Positions 10,594-22,404 of a DNA stretch of 64,000 bases are shown piece after piece. A program made the translations under genes and the position numbers. Positions within the stretch are counted from its first letter, which is position 1; each line of letters opens with the position of its first letter. Origin of the DNA: Gnetum montanum (Eukaryota > Streptophyta > Gnetopsida > Gnetales > Gnetaceae). The notes under the pieces are model-generated. The model worked only from the letters and a program-made list of their open reading frames with translations. It was not told where the DNA came from and did no database searches. The stretch is from positions 59,353 to 123,352 of the forward strand of contig MNCI01034267.1 in NCBI GenBank assembly GCA_015680685.1, given 5' to 3'.

Positions 10594-11408
10594 TGATGAG
10601 TGGCAAAGTACCCCTACACTCAACCATACGAATACGAGCGTTACACGTGCGATCCGGTTGAACTCCAAGGACTAAGTGCTTACATGTCTTATGGAACACT
10701 TAAGGTTAATCAATCATTGTCTTCCCAGACTTACTTGTATTGTCACGATTGTATGGTTAAGTAAGTCTGAGGTATATGATTTGTACGTCTTTTATCTTTT
10801 TATCGCCTATGCTAAGAGAGGAAAGGGTGAAGAGACTAAGTAACTAACTTTCACTAACTAAACTTTAATCATCCTAGCATCAGTATCCGTTCCCACTTGC
10901 CGTACACACCCTGAACCAGTGCAACACTACTAGGATTACCAAACGCTATTCGTTACTAGGTTACTAAGCATAGCACGTGCTTGAAGCGGTTGTACTGAAT
11001 GCACTTACCTAGGAGTTGAGGGTTGAGAGAGAGATTAATTATCTAAGAAAGCATTTAAGCATTTAACATTAATTAAATTCTAATTAGCTTAATCCATGCA
11101 CTACAAGGTTTATCAAAAATTTCGTCTTTATTTCCATACACAAATGTGTGCTTAGGTACAATTTGCTCGAATAAAGATCTGTTCACTTTGAGACTCCTAC
11201 TGTGGGCACATGGAAATTATTCTATCTCTAGAACAGTAAAATTGCTAGAGTTTCACTAAGGGTCTAGATCTAGATAGGGAAACAAGGGAAAGTCGCCTCT
11301 TATTTATAGACAAGGCAATGGGCTGCGATATCGTGTACGCGATATTGCAAGTGTCAATGCAATATCGCGTACGCGATATCGCGGCCCATGCAATATCGCG
11401 TCCCATCA
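10594..11408 (-). repeat. El-2 5' LTR
   Basis: An 815 bp LTR, minus orientation: on the plus strand it begins TGATGAGTGGC and ends CCCATCA. The TATA box is at 11301-11308 (read in reverse). Between TATA and the outer end (11320-11408) lie several GATATCGCG/CGTACG palindromes. A partner LTR is not in the window. Confidence 0.85.
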
Positions 11409-11561
11409 AGGATAAAGGTAAAGTTTGGTATATACTCATCGGGATGAACGTATACCATATGAAACTATTGGGGCACTGGCAGGTCATCATGTGTACTACG
11501 CCTCCAATTGTTTGTTGTGTTAGACCTAGGTGGTGAAACACTCTTATAAGAAGAGGGAGAC
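11409..11561 (-). pseudogene. El-3 gag N-terminal fragment
   Basis: The minus-strand translation matches the first ~50 codons of gag in El-4 (19140-19300): SSSYKSVSPPRSNTT, then DLPVPQ, then a PDEYIPNFTFIL motif, with one stop. It ends exactly where El-2 begins, so El-2 interrupted this gag. The rest of El-3 gag and pol would lie left of El-2, outside the window. Confidence 0.75.
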
Positions 11562-11562
11562 N
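11562..11562. other. Single-N assembly join
   Basis: One N separates the El-3 gag fragment from a truncated PBS and LTR. The expected spacer between PBS and gag start is missing, so sequence has probably been lost at this join. Confidence 0.8.
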
Positions 11563-11577
11563 TGGCAACAACGGCAA

Positions 11578-12420
11578 TGATGAGTGGTGAGGTATCCCTA
11601 CACTCAACCATACGAATACGAGCATTACGCACGATCCGGTTGAACTCCAAGGACTAAGTGCTTATGTGCCTTCACAAAACAAGGATGAGTTAGGCGATCA
11701 TTGTCTTCCCAAGCTTAATCGTATGGAAAGATTATATGATTAAGTAATCTTGAGGTATATGATTTTTTTTCTTTTTATGTTTTATGGCCCGGTGCTAAAG
11801 AGGGAAGAAGCGAATTAATTGAATAACTAATTTAAATTAACTAATCAGCTAGGTCCTAACTAGTCCTAACACCAGCATTTGCTCCCACTTTTTGTACACA
11901 TCCTGAACCAGTGTAACACTCCTAGGATTGCCAAACGCTTATTGTTACTGGGTTACCAAGTGTTCCATGCATGCTCGAAGTGATCGTACTAAGTGTGCTT
12001 TTGTGAAAATTAACAAATCAGTAAAAGCAACATTAATTAACTAATGAAAGCATTAAAGAACTATAAATAGCATTAAGGCTGAGAGATAAGCTATTCTAAA
12101 TGCTATAAGGTTTCTCACAAAGTTTGTTTTTATTTCTGGACACAAGGTGTGCTCAAGTACACAATGTTCGAATAAAGATCCATTCGCTTTATGACTCCTA
12201 CTGCGGGCACTCAGAAATAATTCTAACTCTAACAGGGAGAAACTGCAAGAGTTCGAGTAAGGGACTAAGAACTAACTAACAAACCAAGTGCACCCGCCTC
12301 TTATTTATAGGCAATGAGACAGGTCCCGATATCGGATGTCCGATATCGCTTGGTAGGATCCGATATCGTGGACCTGATATTGCGGACACGATATTGCGGC
12401 CCCAATATCACAACTCATCA
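11578..12420 (-). repeat. El-3 5' LTR
   Basis: An 843 bp LTR in minus orientation, beginning TGATGAGTGGTGAGG and ending AACTCATCA. A truncated tRNA-Asp-type PBS (TGGCAACAACGGCAA on the plus strand) abuts it at 11563-11577. The reversed TATA box is at 12302-12309; CCGATATCGG-type palindromes fill 12330-12410. The right flank begins GCAAC, the expected target duplication, whose partner lies left of the window. Confidence 0.8.
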
Positions 12421-12952
12421 GCAACATATATATATTTGAGATAGGATATTCAACACGTATGCAATATAAGATGTTTACAATGAGAGCAAGTAGTGTACCT
12501 TATTAGTAAACCCTATTCTAGAAGTCTTACATAGCGTACAATCCGTTCTGTAGAGGTGCATCTTCAAGGCCTTCACATTCTTAATGAAATCTCTTTAGAT
12601 AGTTTGGCCTTGAATGACAATGTCATTTCTCATGTAATGCTCTTCACTTCCTTGCCATGGTTTGCATCCTCCTGACTACTAAAGAACTACTAAAAACGAG
12701 GTAGTAAAGTGTTTGCGATGGTTTTTATTTTTTACATCATACAGCGCTATGCAACCTTATGCATCTTGCATAAAGACTGTGATCTGCACCTAATATTGCA
12801 AATTGTAGTTTACATCAATAGTTACGAGGGACTATGATTAGCATTTTCATGCAATTTGGAGAGTATGGGCCAAGGCAAGTAGCATTCTCACACAATTTCA
12901 ATTGGAAGACTTTTACAACTTCTAGAAGGCCAAATATGCTTGAACTTTTCAC
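12421..12952. other. Intergenic stretch, no gene seen
   Basis: AT-rich sequence with frequent stops in all frames and no recognisable transposon protein. It links the El-3 LTR to the satellite region. Confidence 0.5.
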
Positions 12953-13032
12953 CCACCAAAAGGGACGATACTTTTTAGAAGCCTTCAAAATGTAGACTAC
13001 AAGAGGCTACAAGTAGCACTGTCTTGCAATAT
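12953..13032 (+). repeat. Detached unit of the ~128 bp satellite
   Basis: This stretch matches the body of the satellite array at 14260-16430: CCACCAAAAGG, then TTTTAGAAGCC, then GAGGCTACAAGTAGCACTG, in the same order. It is separated from the main array by the 376 bp repeats and a short spacer. Confidence 0.6.
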
Positions 13033-13035
13033 TCT

Positions 13036-14003
13036 AAGGTAATTACCAATATGAAAACAACCTCCTAAGGTATAATAGCCAAGACTAAAATTTAACACCC
13101 GAGGAACAATAATCTCTTGGAATAGCATCACTTCTAGGGTAAACTTAGTATTTAATTGGAAAACTTATGAATAGTAATTAGATGATAGTTAAGTATGATA
13201 ACTTGGAAACCTAATTATGACATAAAATCATGAAATTTTTCATGTTTGATAAATCATATGCAACTAATCTAATGGGTACAGCTTTAGCCTCATCTTATCT
13301 ATGATCTATTGCAAGAGGCTTAAGAGTTATGGCTATTTATTGGAAGACTACTAGCTTTTTCTTACATGTATTTCATATAGATAGAGTAGGTTCTATTAGA
13401 ACTAGAAATTAAGGTAATTACTAATATGAAAAAAAAACTCCTAAGGTATAATAGCCAAGACTAAAAATTAACACTCAAGGCATAATAATCTCTTGGGATA
13501 CCATCACTTCTAGGGTAAACTTAGTATTTAATTGGAAAACTTATAAATAGTCATTAGATGATAGTTAAGTATGATAACTTAGAAACCTAAGCATGACATT
13601 GGGAATCATAAAAGTTTTCATATTTGATAAATCATATGCAACTAATATAATGGATGTAGCTTTAGCCTCATCTTATCCATGATCTATTACAAGAGACTCA
13701 AGAGTTATGGTTATCTATTGGAAGAGTATTAGCTTTTTCTTGCATGTATTTCATATACATAGAGTAGGTTCTATTAAAACTAGAAATTAAGGTAATTACT
13801 AATATGAAAAATAACTCCTAAAGTATAATAGCCAAGACTAAAAATTAACACTTGAGGCACAATTATCTTTTGGAATATCATCACTTCTAGTGGAGACTTA
13901 GTATTTAATTGGAAAACTTATGAATAGTCATTAGACAATAGTTAAGTATGATAACTTTGAAACCTAAGCATGACATTAGGAATCATAAAATTTTTCATGT
14001 TTA
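13036..14003 (+). repeat. Tandem repeat, ~376 bp unit, about 2.6 copies
   Basis: Copies start at 13036, 13411 and 13789 with AAGGTAATTAC; the third stops near 14000. Shared landmarks are ATAATAGCCAAGACTAAAA, CATCACTTCTAG and AGTATTTAATTGGAAAACTTA. Copies are very similar, more so than the neighbouring satellite units, suggesting a younger duplication. No coding potential is visible. Confidence 0.85.
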
Positions 14004-14259
14004 ATGTTGGATAGAGTATGTGATTTTTATTTATGATTTAATGTTAGATATTCATTTAAACATTGTGTTATGTTGGGTTTGAACATTTATCTTACTGTAA
14101 CTCAAACCATAGGATTATGTATTATGAAACTTGACTAACAAGTTTGTAAATAATGTAAGTTTAATCATTTCAGTTGTAGAACAAGCCTATGTTTTCTCAA
14201 ACTCTATTATATGTAATGGGAAAAATATTTAAGTTCTTTTACTAAGGTGTAATATAAAG

Positions 14260-16430
14260 GTTGAAATTTTGGCCTATCGAAAGGCATGAAACCTCCCAAA
14301 AGCTTGGTTCAGGTGGAGTGTGATAGGCTACAAGTAGCACTATCTCGTAGTTTCAACAAGAAGTCATAATGATCATCCAATAGATGAAAAAAATGTAATT
14401 TTGGCTTATCAGAAGGCATGAGACTTTTCAGAAGAATAGTTCAAGTAGAGTGTGAGAGGCTACGAGTCGCATTGCCTCGCATTTCAAACCAAAATTCATA
14501 ATGACAATCCAAAAGATTAAAAATGTTTGTAATTTTGGCCTACTAGAAGGCATGAAACCTTCTGGAAGCATGGTTGAGAAAGAGTGCAAGTGGCTGCAAG
14601 TAGCATTGTCTCACTAGAAGTCATAATAATGAACCAATTGATAAAAATGGTTGTAATTTTGGCCTACTTGAAGGCACCAAATATTTCAGTAGCACAATTC
14701 AAGTGGAATGCCAATGGCTATGAGAGGCATTGTCTTGTAGTTTTAGCCAAAAGTCATAATAACCATCCGATAGATAAAAATAGTTGAAATTTTGGCCTAC
14801 CAAAAGGAACGAAAACTTCTGGAAGCTTGGTTTAATTAGAGTGTGAGCGGCTGCAAGTAGTACTATCTCACAGTTTCAAAAGGAATTCATAATGACCATT
14901 TGGTAGATGAAAAATGGTTGAAATTTTAGCTTATTAAAAGGCATGAAACCTTTCAAGAGCCTAGTTCAGGTGAAGTACAATAGGTTGCGAGTAGTACTGA
15001 CTTGCAGTGTCATTTGAATGTCATAAAATCCATTCAATAGATGAAAAATGGTTGAAATTTTGGCCTATCGAAAGGCATGAAAAGTTTCAAAAGCTTGTTT
15101 AGGTAGAGTACGAGTAGATGTGAGTAGCACTATCTCATGTTTCAATCAAAAGTCACAATGATCATTCAGTTGATGAAAAATGGTTGAAAGTTTAGTCTAC
15201 TAGAAGGCATGAAACTTTCTAATAGTGTGGTTCAGGTGGAGTGTGATAAGCTGCAAGTAGCACTTGCTCACAGTGTCATTTGAAAGTCATAATATCCAAC
15301 CAATAGATGAAAAAATGGTTGTAATTTTGACATACTAGAAAGCACAAAAAATACCAGGAGCTTAGTTTAGTTGAAGTGTGAGAGGATGTGAGTAGCATGA
15401 CCTCACATTTTCAACCGAAAGTCATAATGACTAACTGGTAGGTAGAAAATTGTTGGAATTTTGGCCTACTAAAAGGCATGAAATCTTCCAATAGCATGGT
15501 TCAAGTGGAGTGCGAGTAGCACTACCTCGTAGTTTTAACCAAAAGTCACAATGATCATCTAGTAGATGAAAAATGGTTGAAATTTTGACCTACCGTAAGG
15601 CATGAAACCTGTTGGTAGCTTGGTTTAGCTAGAGTGTGAGTGGTTGCGAGTAGCATAACCTCACAGTGCCAATGGAAGTCATAATAACTATTTGAAAAAT
15701 GAAAAAGGGTTGTAATTTTGGCCTACTAGAAGGCATGAAACCCACCAGAAGCCTGGTTCAGATGGAGTGCAAGAGGCTACAAGTAGCATGGCATCATAGT
15801 TTCAACTGGAAGTCATAAGGAACATCTGGTAGATGAAAAATGGTTGTAATTTTGGCCTATCGAAAGGAATGAAACCTTTTAGTAGCTTGGTTTAGGTGGA
15901 GTGCTAGTAGCATTGCCTTGTAGTATCAACCAGAAGTCATGTTGACTTTTTGGTAGGTGAAAAATATTTGAAATGTTTACTTATCGAAAGGCACGAGACC
16001 TTCCGATAGCCTAGTTCAAGTGGAGTGTGATAAGTTGCTAGTAGCACTGCTTTGTAGTTGCATTCGAAAGTCATAATGATCATCTAGTAGATGAAAAATG
16101 GTTGTAATTTTGGCCTACCCTAAGGCATGAAACCTACTGAAAGCCTAGTTTAGGTGGAATGTGAGAGGCTACAACTAGCACAGCATCATAGTTTCACCAT
16201 TTGAAATTGTTGCTTTTTGGAAGGCATGATGCCTTCTGGTAGCTTGCTTATGTGAACTGTGAAAGGCTACGAGTAGCACTATCTCGCAATTTTAACTAAA
16301 AGTAATGGTGAGCTTCCAAAAGATGAAAAATGTTTAAAATTTTTGACTACCAGAAGGCACGACACCTTTCGAAAGCATGCATGAAAGAATTGTGAAATAC
16401 TACAAGTGACACTTTCACACAGTTTGCAAT
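14260..16430 (+). repeat. Degenerate satellite array, ~128 bp unit, about 17 copies
   Basis: The phrase AATTTTGGCCTAC or a variant recurs near 14266, 14398, 14530, 14653, 14787, 14918, 15053, 15184, 15318, 15451, 15575, 15710, 15846, 15968, 16102, 16202 and 16334, giving spacings of about 100-136 bp. Each unit holds an imperfect inverted repeat (CTACCAGAAGG, short loop, CCTTCTGGTAG), then GGTTCAGGTGGAGTG, GGCTGCGAGTAGCACT and AAAGTCATAATGA. Units are strongly diverged, so the array is old. Short open frames inside it (for example 14584-14787) follow the repeat and are not genes. Confidence 0.9.
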
Positions 16431-18194
16431 AGAAAGAAAAAAAAGGTTAGAATTAGCTACCACTCATTTATTGCTTGTGGCTGTGGGTTGTAATATTCAT
16501 GAGTCACAAAAGGTGCAAGCATATGCGAGTCATAGTCAATGGTCGACAACATGAGTATGCATGCATATCAACATGAAATACATATGTGCACATTATGACA
16601 CATTATTCATGTGCATCAACATGAAATTCATAATATACATACCCATGGCCACACCGACCACATCATAGGCTTTGTAACTACCTAAAGAGAACAATTGAAA
16701 CCTTGTTCTTAGGTCCACCAAGCCATGTGATTACCTTTATGATACATTCATGTGATTGCCAATAATAGCATAATTGCCAGAAGACAACCTTGTTTATAAA
16801 AGTGAATGATCGTGAACTAGCTTAGTTATATATTTGATATATATACTTATAATTTGGCCAGAATGTTGCAAAAATGGAGTTGAAGTTTAGTTCATTTATT
16901 GTATTAAAAATTATCCAAGTTGCCATTTTACCAAATTCTATGTATTCTATAACAAATTTGGTCAGATCGCTATGATTACATGATGAGAAGGATAACTAAT
17001 TCTACATTTGGTATTAAATCTTATGTTGCAAAATATTTTGAATTTTTATGGATTTTTTTTTTTGAATTTTCATGGATTGTTTTTTTCATACATGCTTCCA
17101 TGTCCTTCCAAATTTTATTCCTTGTGCACTGCAATAAGAAGACATAAAATAAAAGTCACAAATTGCTTGAAGCAAATATGCTAATGTTATAGATGAAATA
17201 TTATATAGTATTACCAATAGCCTTTCCCTAGAGCATCATTGTGAAATATTATTTAGTGTTACTGATAGCCTCTCCTCGAAGTGTTATGGACAAAATATTA
17301 TTTAGAGTTATTGATTTATGACTGGTAGTTGGCCTCTCAACTAAATTATGATTGGTAGTTGGCCTCTTGGCCAAAATAAAATTTTAACCAAGTGTAAAAA
17401 GGATTCCAAAATTTCATGTCAGTTTCTTCCATAACTTCCAATTCCAATGTATCATTCACAAAAGAAAATGAGGCGTATTATAGGTCTAAGTGTCCTTCCA
17501 CATCCATTAGTTTTTTTTTTCATTAGCTTAGAATATTTTAGTTTGGTATCATACAAAGTATCCATTTGATTTATTCTCACCAAAACTTTATGTAGCAACT
17601 TTGATTGTAAATATGCATAGGCTCACAAACATAACTTTTCAACCAAACATGGCTACTAATTTGACTTTCTTACATTTTTTATCAATATATGCATACAACC
17701 ACAAACATAACTTTTCAACAAAACATAGCTATTAAACTTGACTTTCCATCATTTTTCATCAAAGATTTCAAATAATTTTTTATTTTGCAAATTTTTGGCA
17801 ACCCAATATATTGGATGATAGTGGCCCAACTTTAAAAAAATTGATTTTTTTTTATTTTGTAGTTGTGATATCTTTGTGATTCGAATGAGTTTTGAACTAA
17901 CTTAGGCTTGTTGGAAAACTTGTTCGAAAATCTATAAGCTTATAAATTTTTAGATCAAATAAGATTTATTTGATGATTTAAATCTATCTCAAAAAAGGCC
18001 CCTAAATAAATTTTGGTTTGGACATCCATCCTAGTTGGAAGTTAGGCTTAGAACTCAATCTACATTTTACTAAACATCCACAGTTGCATGTGGACATCCA
18101 CCCTGTATTCAAGGCTAAGAAAATATCAGCTTTGATTTCTTGAACCTTGCTTTGAATTATCCCAAATTCTTTGAATGGACCTATAACATCATCT
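16431..18194. other. AT-rich non-coding stretch with small local duplications
   Basis: No gene is visible. Two local repeats stand out: a ~55 bp unit containing AATATTATTTAG near 17190-17310 with GGTAGTTGGCCTCT doublets at 17328-17370, and a ~75 bp direct repeat (CACAAACATAACTTTTCAAC) at 17624 and 17702. The last five bases (18195-18199, CCTAT) are the target duplication of El-4. Confidence 0.5.
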
Positions 18195-18199
18195 CCTAT

Positions 18200-18997
18200 T
18201 GATGAGTCGCGATATCACATTGGCCCCTGCAATATTGCATATGTGATATCGCAGCTCATCGCTAGTTCTATAAATAAGAGGTGGCTTTTCCTTATTCAGG
18301 AATCTAGATCTAGACCCTTAGCCAAACTATAGTAGTTTTACCATTCTAGAGTTAGAATAATTTCCATGTGCCCGTAGTAGGAGTCTCAAAGTGAATGGAT
18401 ATTTATTCGAGCAAATTGTACATGAGCATACATTTGTGTATGATAATAAAGACGAACTTTCTGATAAACCTTGTAGCATGTGGACTAAGCTAAATAGGAT
18501 TTAATTATTGTTAAATGTTTAAATGCTTTCCTAGATAATTAATCTCTCTCAACCCTTGACTCTCCTAGTTAAGTGCATTCAGTACGACCACTTCAAGCAC
18601 GTGTGTAACACTTGGTAACCCAGTAACAAATAGCGTTTGGTAATCCCAGTAGTGTTGCACTGGTTCAAGGTGTGTGCAGCAAGTGGGAACGGATACTGAT
18701 GCTAGGATAATTAAAGCTTAGTTAGTAAATAGTTAATGGAAATTAGTTATTTAGTTCTCTTCACCTTTCCCTACTAGCATAGGCATTAAAAAAGATAAAA
18801 GATATAAAAATCACATATCTCAAACTTACTTAACCATACAACCATGACAATACAAGTAAGTTTGGGAGGACAACGATTGGTTAACCTTAATTTTTCCATT
18901 AAGGCGCGTAAGCACTTAGTCCTTGGAGTTTGACCGGATCGTGCGTGAGACACTCGTATTTGTATGGTTGAGTGTAGGGGTACCTCACCACTCATCA
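18200..18997 (+). repeat. El-4 5' LTR
   Basis: A 798 bp LTR starting TGATGAGTCGCGATATC and ending CCACTCATCA. TATA box TATAAATA at 18269-18276. GATATC/AATATT palindromes occupy 18203-18255. The downstream half carries the shared block with GGTAACCCAG, GGTAATCCCAG and GTGTAGGGGTACC. Confidence 0.9.
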
Positions 18998-18998
18998 T

Positions 18999-19016
18999 TG
19001 TCACTGTTGCCGGGGA
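18999..19016 (+). promoter_or_regulatory. El-4 primer binding site
   Basis: TGTCACTGTTGCCGGGGA directly after the 5' LTR, near-match to the tRNA-Asp-type site of Athila elements (two or three differences). Confidence 0.8.
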
Positions 19017-19133
19017 CTTAGTTGTTTGTGTGCTACGTAGAACATAGGAGATCATTCACATCGTTGGGACGCTAGAACGAACCCTTAGGGTTAATCAAAA
19101 GAAAAATAAGATAATGGTAAATAGCACACTGAA

Positions 19134-21440
19134 CAAGATGAAAATGTCTTCTTCTTCGCACAAAAGCACTTCACCGCCTAGGAACAAAATTAGAGACAGT
19201 CGATGGTACAACATAAGTGACCCAGATCCACTAGTTCCTCAACAGTTCCGAGTGGTATATATTCATCACGATGAATATGTACCCAACTTTATCTTTATCC
19301 TTCATCAAGATGAGCAACTGCGTTGGAGAGACTTGGAGGGTAACATAGTGTTGCCTCCAGACTGAGCAGTCCCCAACATGCTTCTTTGTGCTCTTGCATG
19401 AATAGGCATGTCACAATTGTACACAGAATATGTTGCATGCGGTTTTGACATAAGGGAATATCATCCCACAGAAGTGCAACGTTAAAGGGACTTGCAACAA
19501 GAGAGATACTATACATCGTTGAAGGGAAAAGGGCCCCATAATGCTTTGCCTTTCATAAGCAAAATTAAGGGTGGTGAACCTATTTCAATAGGTTCCCCAC
19601 AAAACAATGTTTCCCCTCCTAACGATGGTGAGGAGGTGGTGTATCAAAACCTTCACTCCACAATTCACAATCCTGGTTCTAATCCCCACGAACACCAAGT
19701 GTTCAACGAGGGAACACGAACACATGATAAGGGCGAGCATTCTAATCGTCATCACGATTGGGGAAGGGATCACAAAAGAGAAGGTAGGAAACATCATCAT
19801 GGCAATGGTTCTCCTTCTTCTTCACCTTCATTTCCACATTCACCCTCTCCTTTAGTATCAGGACGTAATCATAAGGAACCTAACTGTGAGGATAAATGTA
19901 AACAGAGTGAAAAACCTCGATGAGAGAGTCGAGAGCAAGGATGAGGGCACTCTAGAGAATCACGGCATGGAAGAAGGGAAAGTAGGGAACCACGTAGACA
20001 TCACAGACACTATGAAAGAAATGACCACGAAGAACCCCTACTTGCAACCTGAAGCATGTTAGACATCATGGAGGTTGTGAGAATTCCTACAAGGCACCAA
20101 AAAGATAGCAGGATCAAGAGGTTAGACATGAATAATATCCCATGATTTGAGGAGGGATACAACGCTGATTCTCAGAACCACTTATAGGCATTTCATGATG
20201 CATGTGCCTTGCAGAACATCAAGAACGAGTGGCAAAAATTAAAGTTGTTCCCAAGGACACTAGTAAAAGAAGCGGAAAGCTGGTATCGATCCTTAGAACC
20301 AGAATCCATTCAAAGGTGGAGTACGATGCTAGAACTATTTAATGATAAGTATCAAACATACTCCCAAGTGTCCAACCTATGAAAGAAAATCCAAGGATGG
20401 AAGCAAGGAACTCATGAACCCTTGGATGCTGCCATGGGCCGATATTATGCACTACTACTTCGTTGCCCGGGCCATGATTACTTGCAGCAAGATCAACTAC
20501 GTCATCTCGTAAATGGACTTAGGCATGAAACCAAGAGAACCCTTGGAACATATGCCCAAGGGAGATTATTGGAGCTTAGGTCCCATCAAATTGATAGATT
20601 GTTGGAGCAAGTAGCTAAGGAAAAAGGGGAGTGAGATTCTGTGAGGAGGAGGAAGAGTCACCACTCAAAGAGCTGGTGCATAGAAAAACCTTGCCGCTCC
20701 AAAAATTAACAACAAAAGTGTTGGCAAAGGTAGATCAAATGTGGGACTCCTTAGATAGTAGATTTGAAACTGTTCTAAAAATTGTAGAGGAGTCTAAGGA
20801 GCGAGGTAGTGATTATGATAAAAAAAAGAAGAGGGATTTGGACCATGCACGTAACAAAGGTAAGGGTAAAATGACCATCACCGAAGACGTAGTGGATTCT
20901 GATATGGACAATGACAGTGGATGTAAGATATGCTAGTATGACCATCCTAAGGGATGTTGCTCAGTAATCTCACATCTGCAAGAGTCTGGGGTGTATGCAC
21001 TTAATCCACGACTTAACAAATGACAAGCACCCCGATAGTTAGCTTATCCTCAAGGTAACCCGAGGAAGTTCCACCAATTATTAACATATTATCCAAGTGG
21101 AACTCTGCCACAACCTATCGAGGAACACTAGTAGTGGCAATACCCACAATCATGGGGGATGCCACTGTCAAGGTAACAATACCCTTATCGGTAACCGGAT
21201 CCATATGGCTATTACATGCAGCAGCCAATCTCTCCAAGTGATTCTGTTGGTCACGTGACACCACAATGTCACTACCAAGCTCAAGAGTATTACAGGACTC
21301 CTTCTCCTAGGAGAGACACACCACACGCATACCATCCTCTAAATCCATCCTCAACTCTCACATCGATAGCACCATTACCACCCGCTCCAGCAATGCAAGG
21401 GAAACTCCATATTCAATTGCAGCAACACAATGCTACGAGA
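19134..21440 (+). pseudogene. El-4 gag
   Basis: Starts MKMSSSSHKSTSPPR near 19134. The N-terminal domain reads through FRVVYIHHDEYVPN and GNIVLPPD (to about 19365, then a stop); a His/Ser/Pro-rich linker follows (19492-19923); the gag core lies at about 20050-20630 (FHDACALQN, KLFPRTL, RWSTMLELFNDKYQTY, RYYALLLRCPGHDYL, GTYAQGRLLELRSHQ); then an acidic segment (20631-20936), the C-x-YDHPKG-x-C-x5-HL motif near 20925-20985, and a Pro/Gln-rich tail. Multiple stops and at least two frame changes break it. Role: capsid precursor of the element. Confidence 0.85.
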
Positions 21441-22404
21441 GCTGTAAGCCTTCAACTCATTGCTGGTTCTGACAACCGTACAAGGAGAAGACCTTTCTTC
21501 GGAAACCAACAGTCCAAACAAGCTCTCACAACCACAAGTGGTTGAGCCTTCAAACACTTCTCCACCAAATAAGGCTTTAGAGCTCCCTTCAAACCAAAAA
21601 TAGAGCTCAACACATACGGTCATGCTAACACATATCATCACTAACTGGATCAAGGAGGGCCACCTTTCCAGGAAATTATCTAATCCTGGAAGTCCTTTAA
21701 TCTATCTCCAAGTTGCTGGGAATGAACCTTATAAAGCTCTTCTGGACTTAGGTTCTAGAGTCAACTTAATATCACAAGAGATGTACAAAGCCTAGAACCT
21801 GCCTCCATTAAGAAAGAGTAATATTTGACTGGAGCTGGCTGACCAATCCATCACTGTCCCCTTAGGGCTAGTGGAGGACATTGTTATCATTATGTGTGGT
21901 TGGTCATACCTAGCTGATTTCCTAGTAATACAAGTGAACAACGATAAATGGGACTTCCCAATAATAATGGGGAAGGCATGGCTAAGTACCAGAAACGCAT
22001 GCCTAGGAATCCACGATCTTTCCCTAGAGATATCTAAGGAAAACACTTTTGGAAAGATCGAGAAGAAGAAAGTTTCATGCGTCACATACAGTGATACAGG
22101 GTGTGATGACATACAGGAATGTTCAGCATTGCCTGCATGCAACCACTGTGCCCAAGAAATTAACATAGAAAAGTGCCTATATGTAGCAACCACACAACAA
22201 AGAGACACCCCATGGTTAATAGCTGATCCAAAGAGTAACTTACCAACATGCATGGAGCTAACTGGGGGAACAACTTGCACTCACGTCGAAAGCATAGATA
22301 CAATGGAGCAAGAGCACCGCCAACTTCCAACCCTTAACCTAAAAACATCAATTGGGAGAAGTTGGAAACTTCTAAAAAATTCAAACAAGCACTCATTATT
22401 TTAG
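21441..22404 (+). pseudogene. El-4 protease, fused to post-integrase sequence
   Basis: The linker RRRPFFGNQQSKQ (21489 on) precedes the protease: LIYLQVAGNEPYKALLD, the active-site box as D-L-G-S, ELADQSITVPLG, DFLVIQVNN and PIIMGKAWL. D-L-G is a form also seen in Athila proteases. After LPTLNLKTSIGRSWKLL the reading frame ends at 22404 in sequence that in El-2 lies beyond integrase (4260 region), so the whole RT, RNase H and integrase block, about 2.9 kb in El-2, was lost in one deletion near 22385. Confidence 0.8.

Larger units (their letters stand above)
3885..11408 (-). mobile_element. El-2: Athila-like Ty3/gypsy element, pol present but decayed
   Basis: On the minus strand the order is 5' LTR (10594-11408), PBS, gag, protease, RT, RNase H, integrase and a short 3' non-coding region, cut at 3885 by El-1. 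Its own 3' LTR must lie beyond the left window edge. Protein motifs in RT (MPFGLCNA, FLDGYSGYNQI), RNase H (TTEKELMAVVFALDKFR) and protease (LLDSGSGVNLI, IIMGRAWL) resemble the Athila lineage. El-2 is inserted in the gag of El-3 just after codons for a FTFIL motif; the right target duplication would be AGGAT (11409-11413). Stops, frameshifts and lost catalytic residues show it is dead. Confidence 0.85.

Noticed and set aside
14584-14787. 67-codon open frame in the satellite array
   Set aside because: It follows the repeat unit and is not kept in other units.
14260-16430. Regular repeats with spacers, considered as a CRISPR array
   Set aside because: Units are ~128 bp, diverged along their whole length, and there are no cas genes; the context is a plant nuclear genome.
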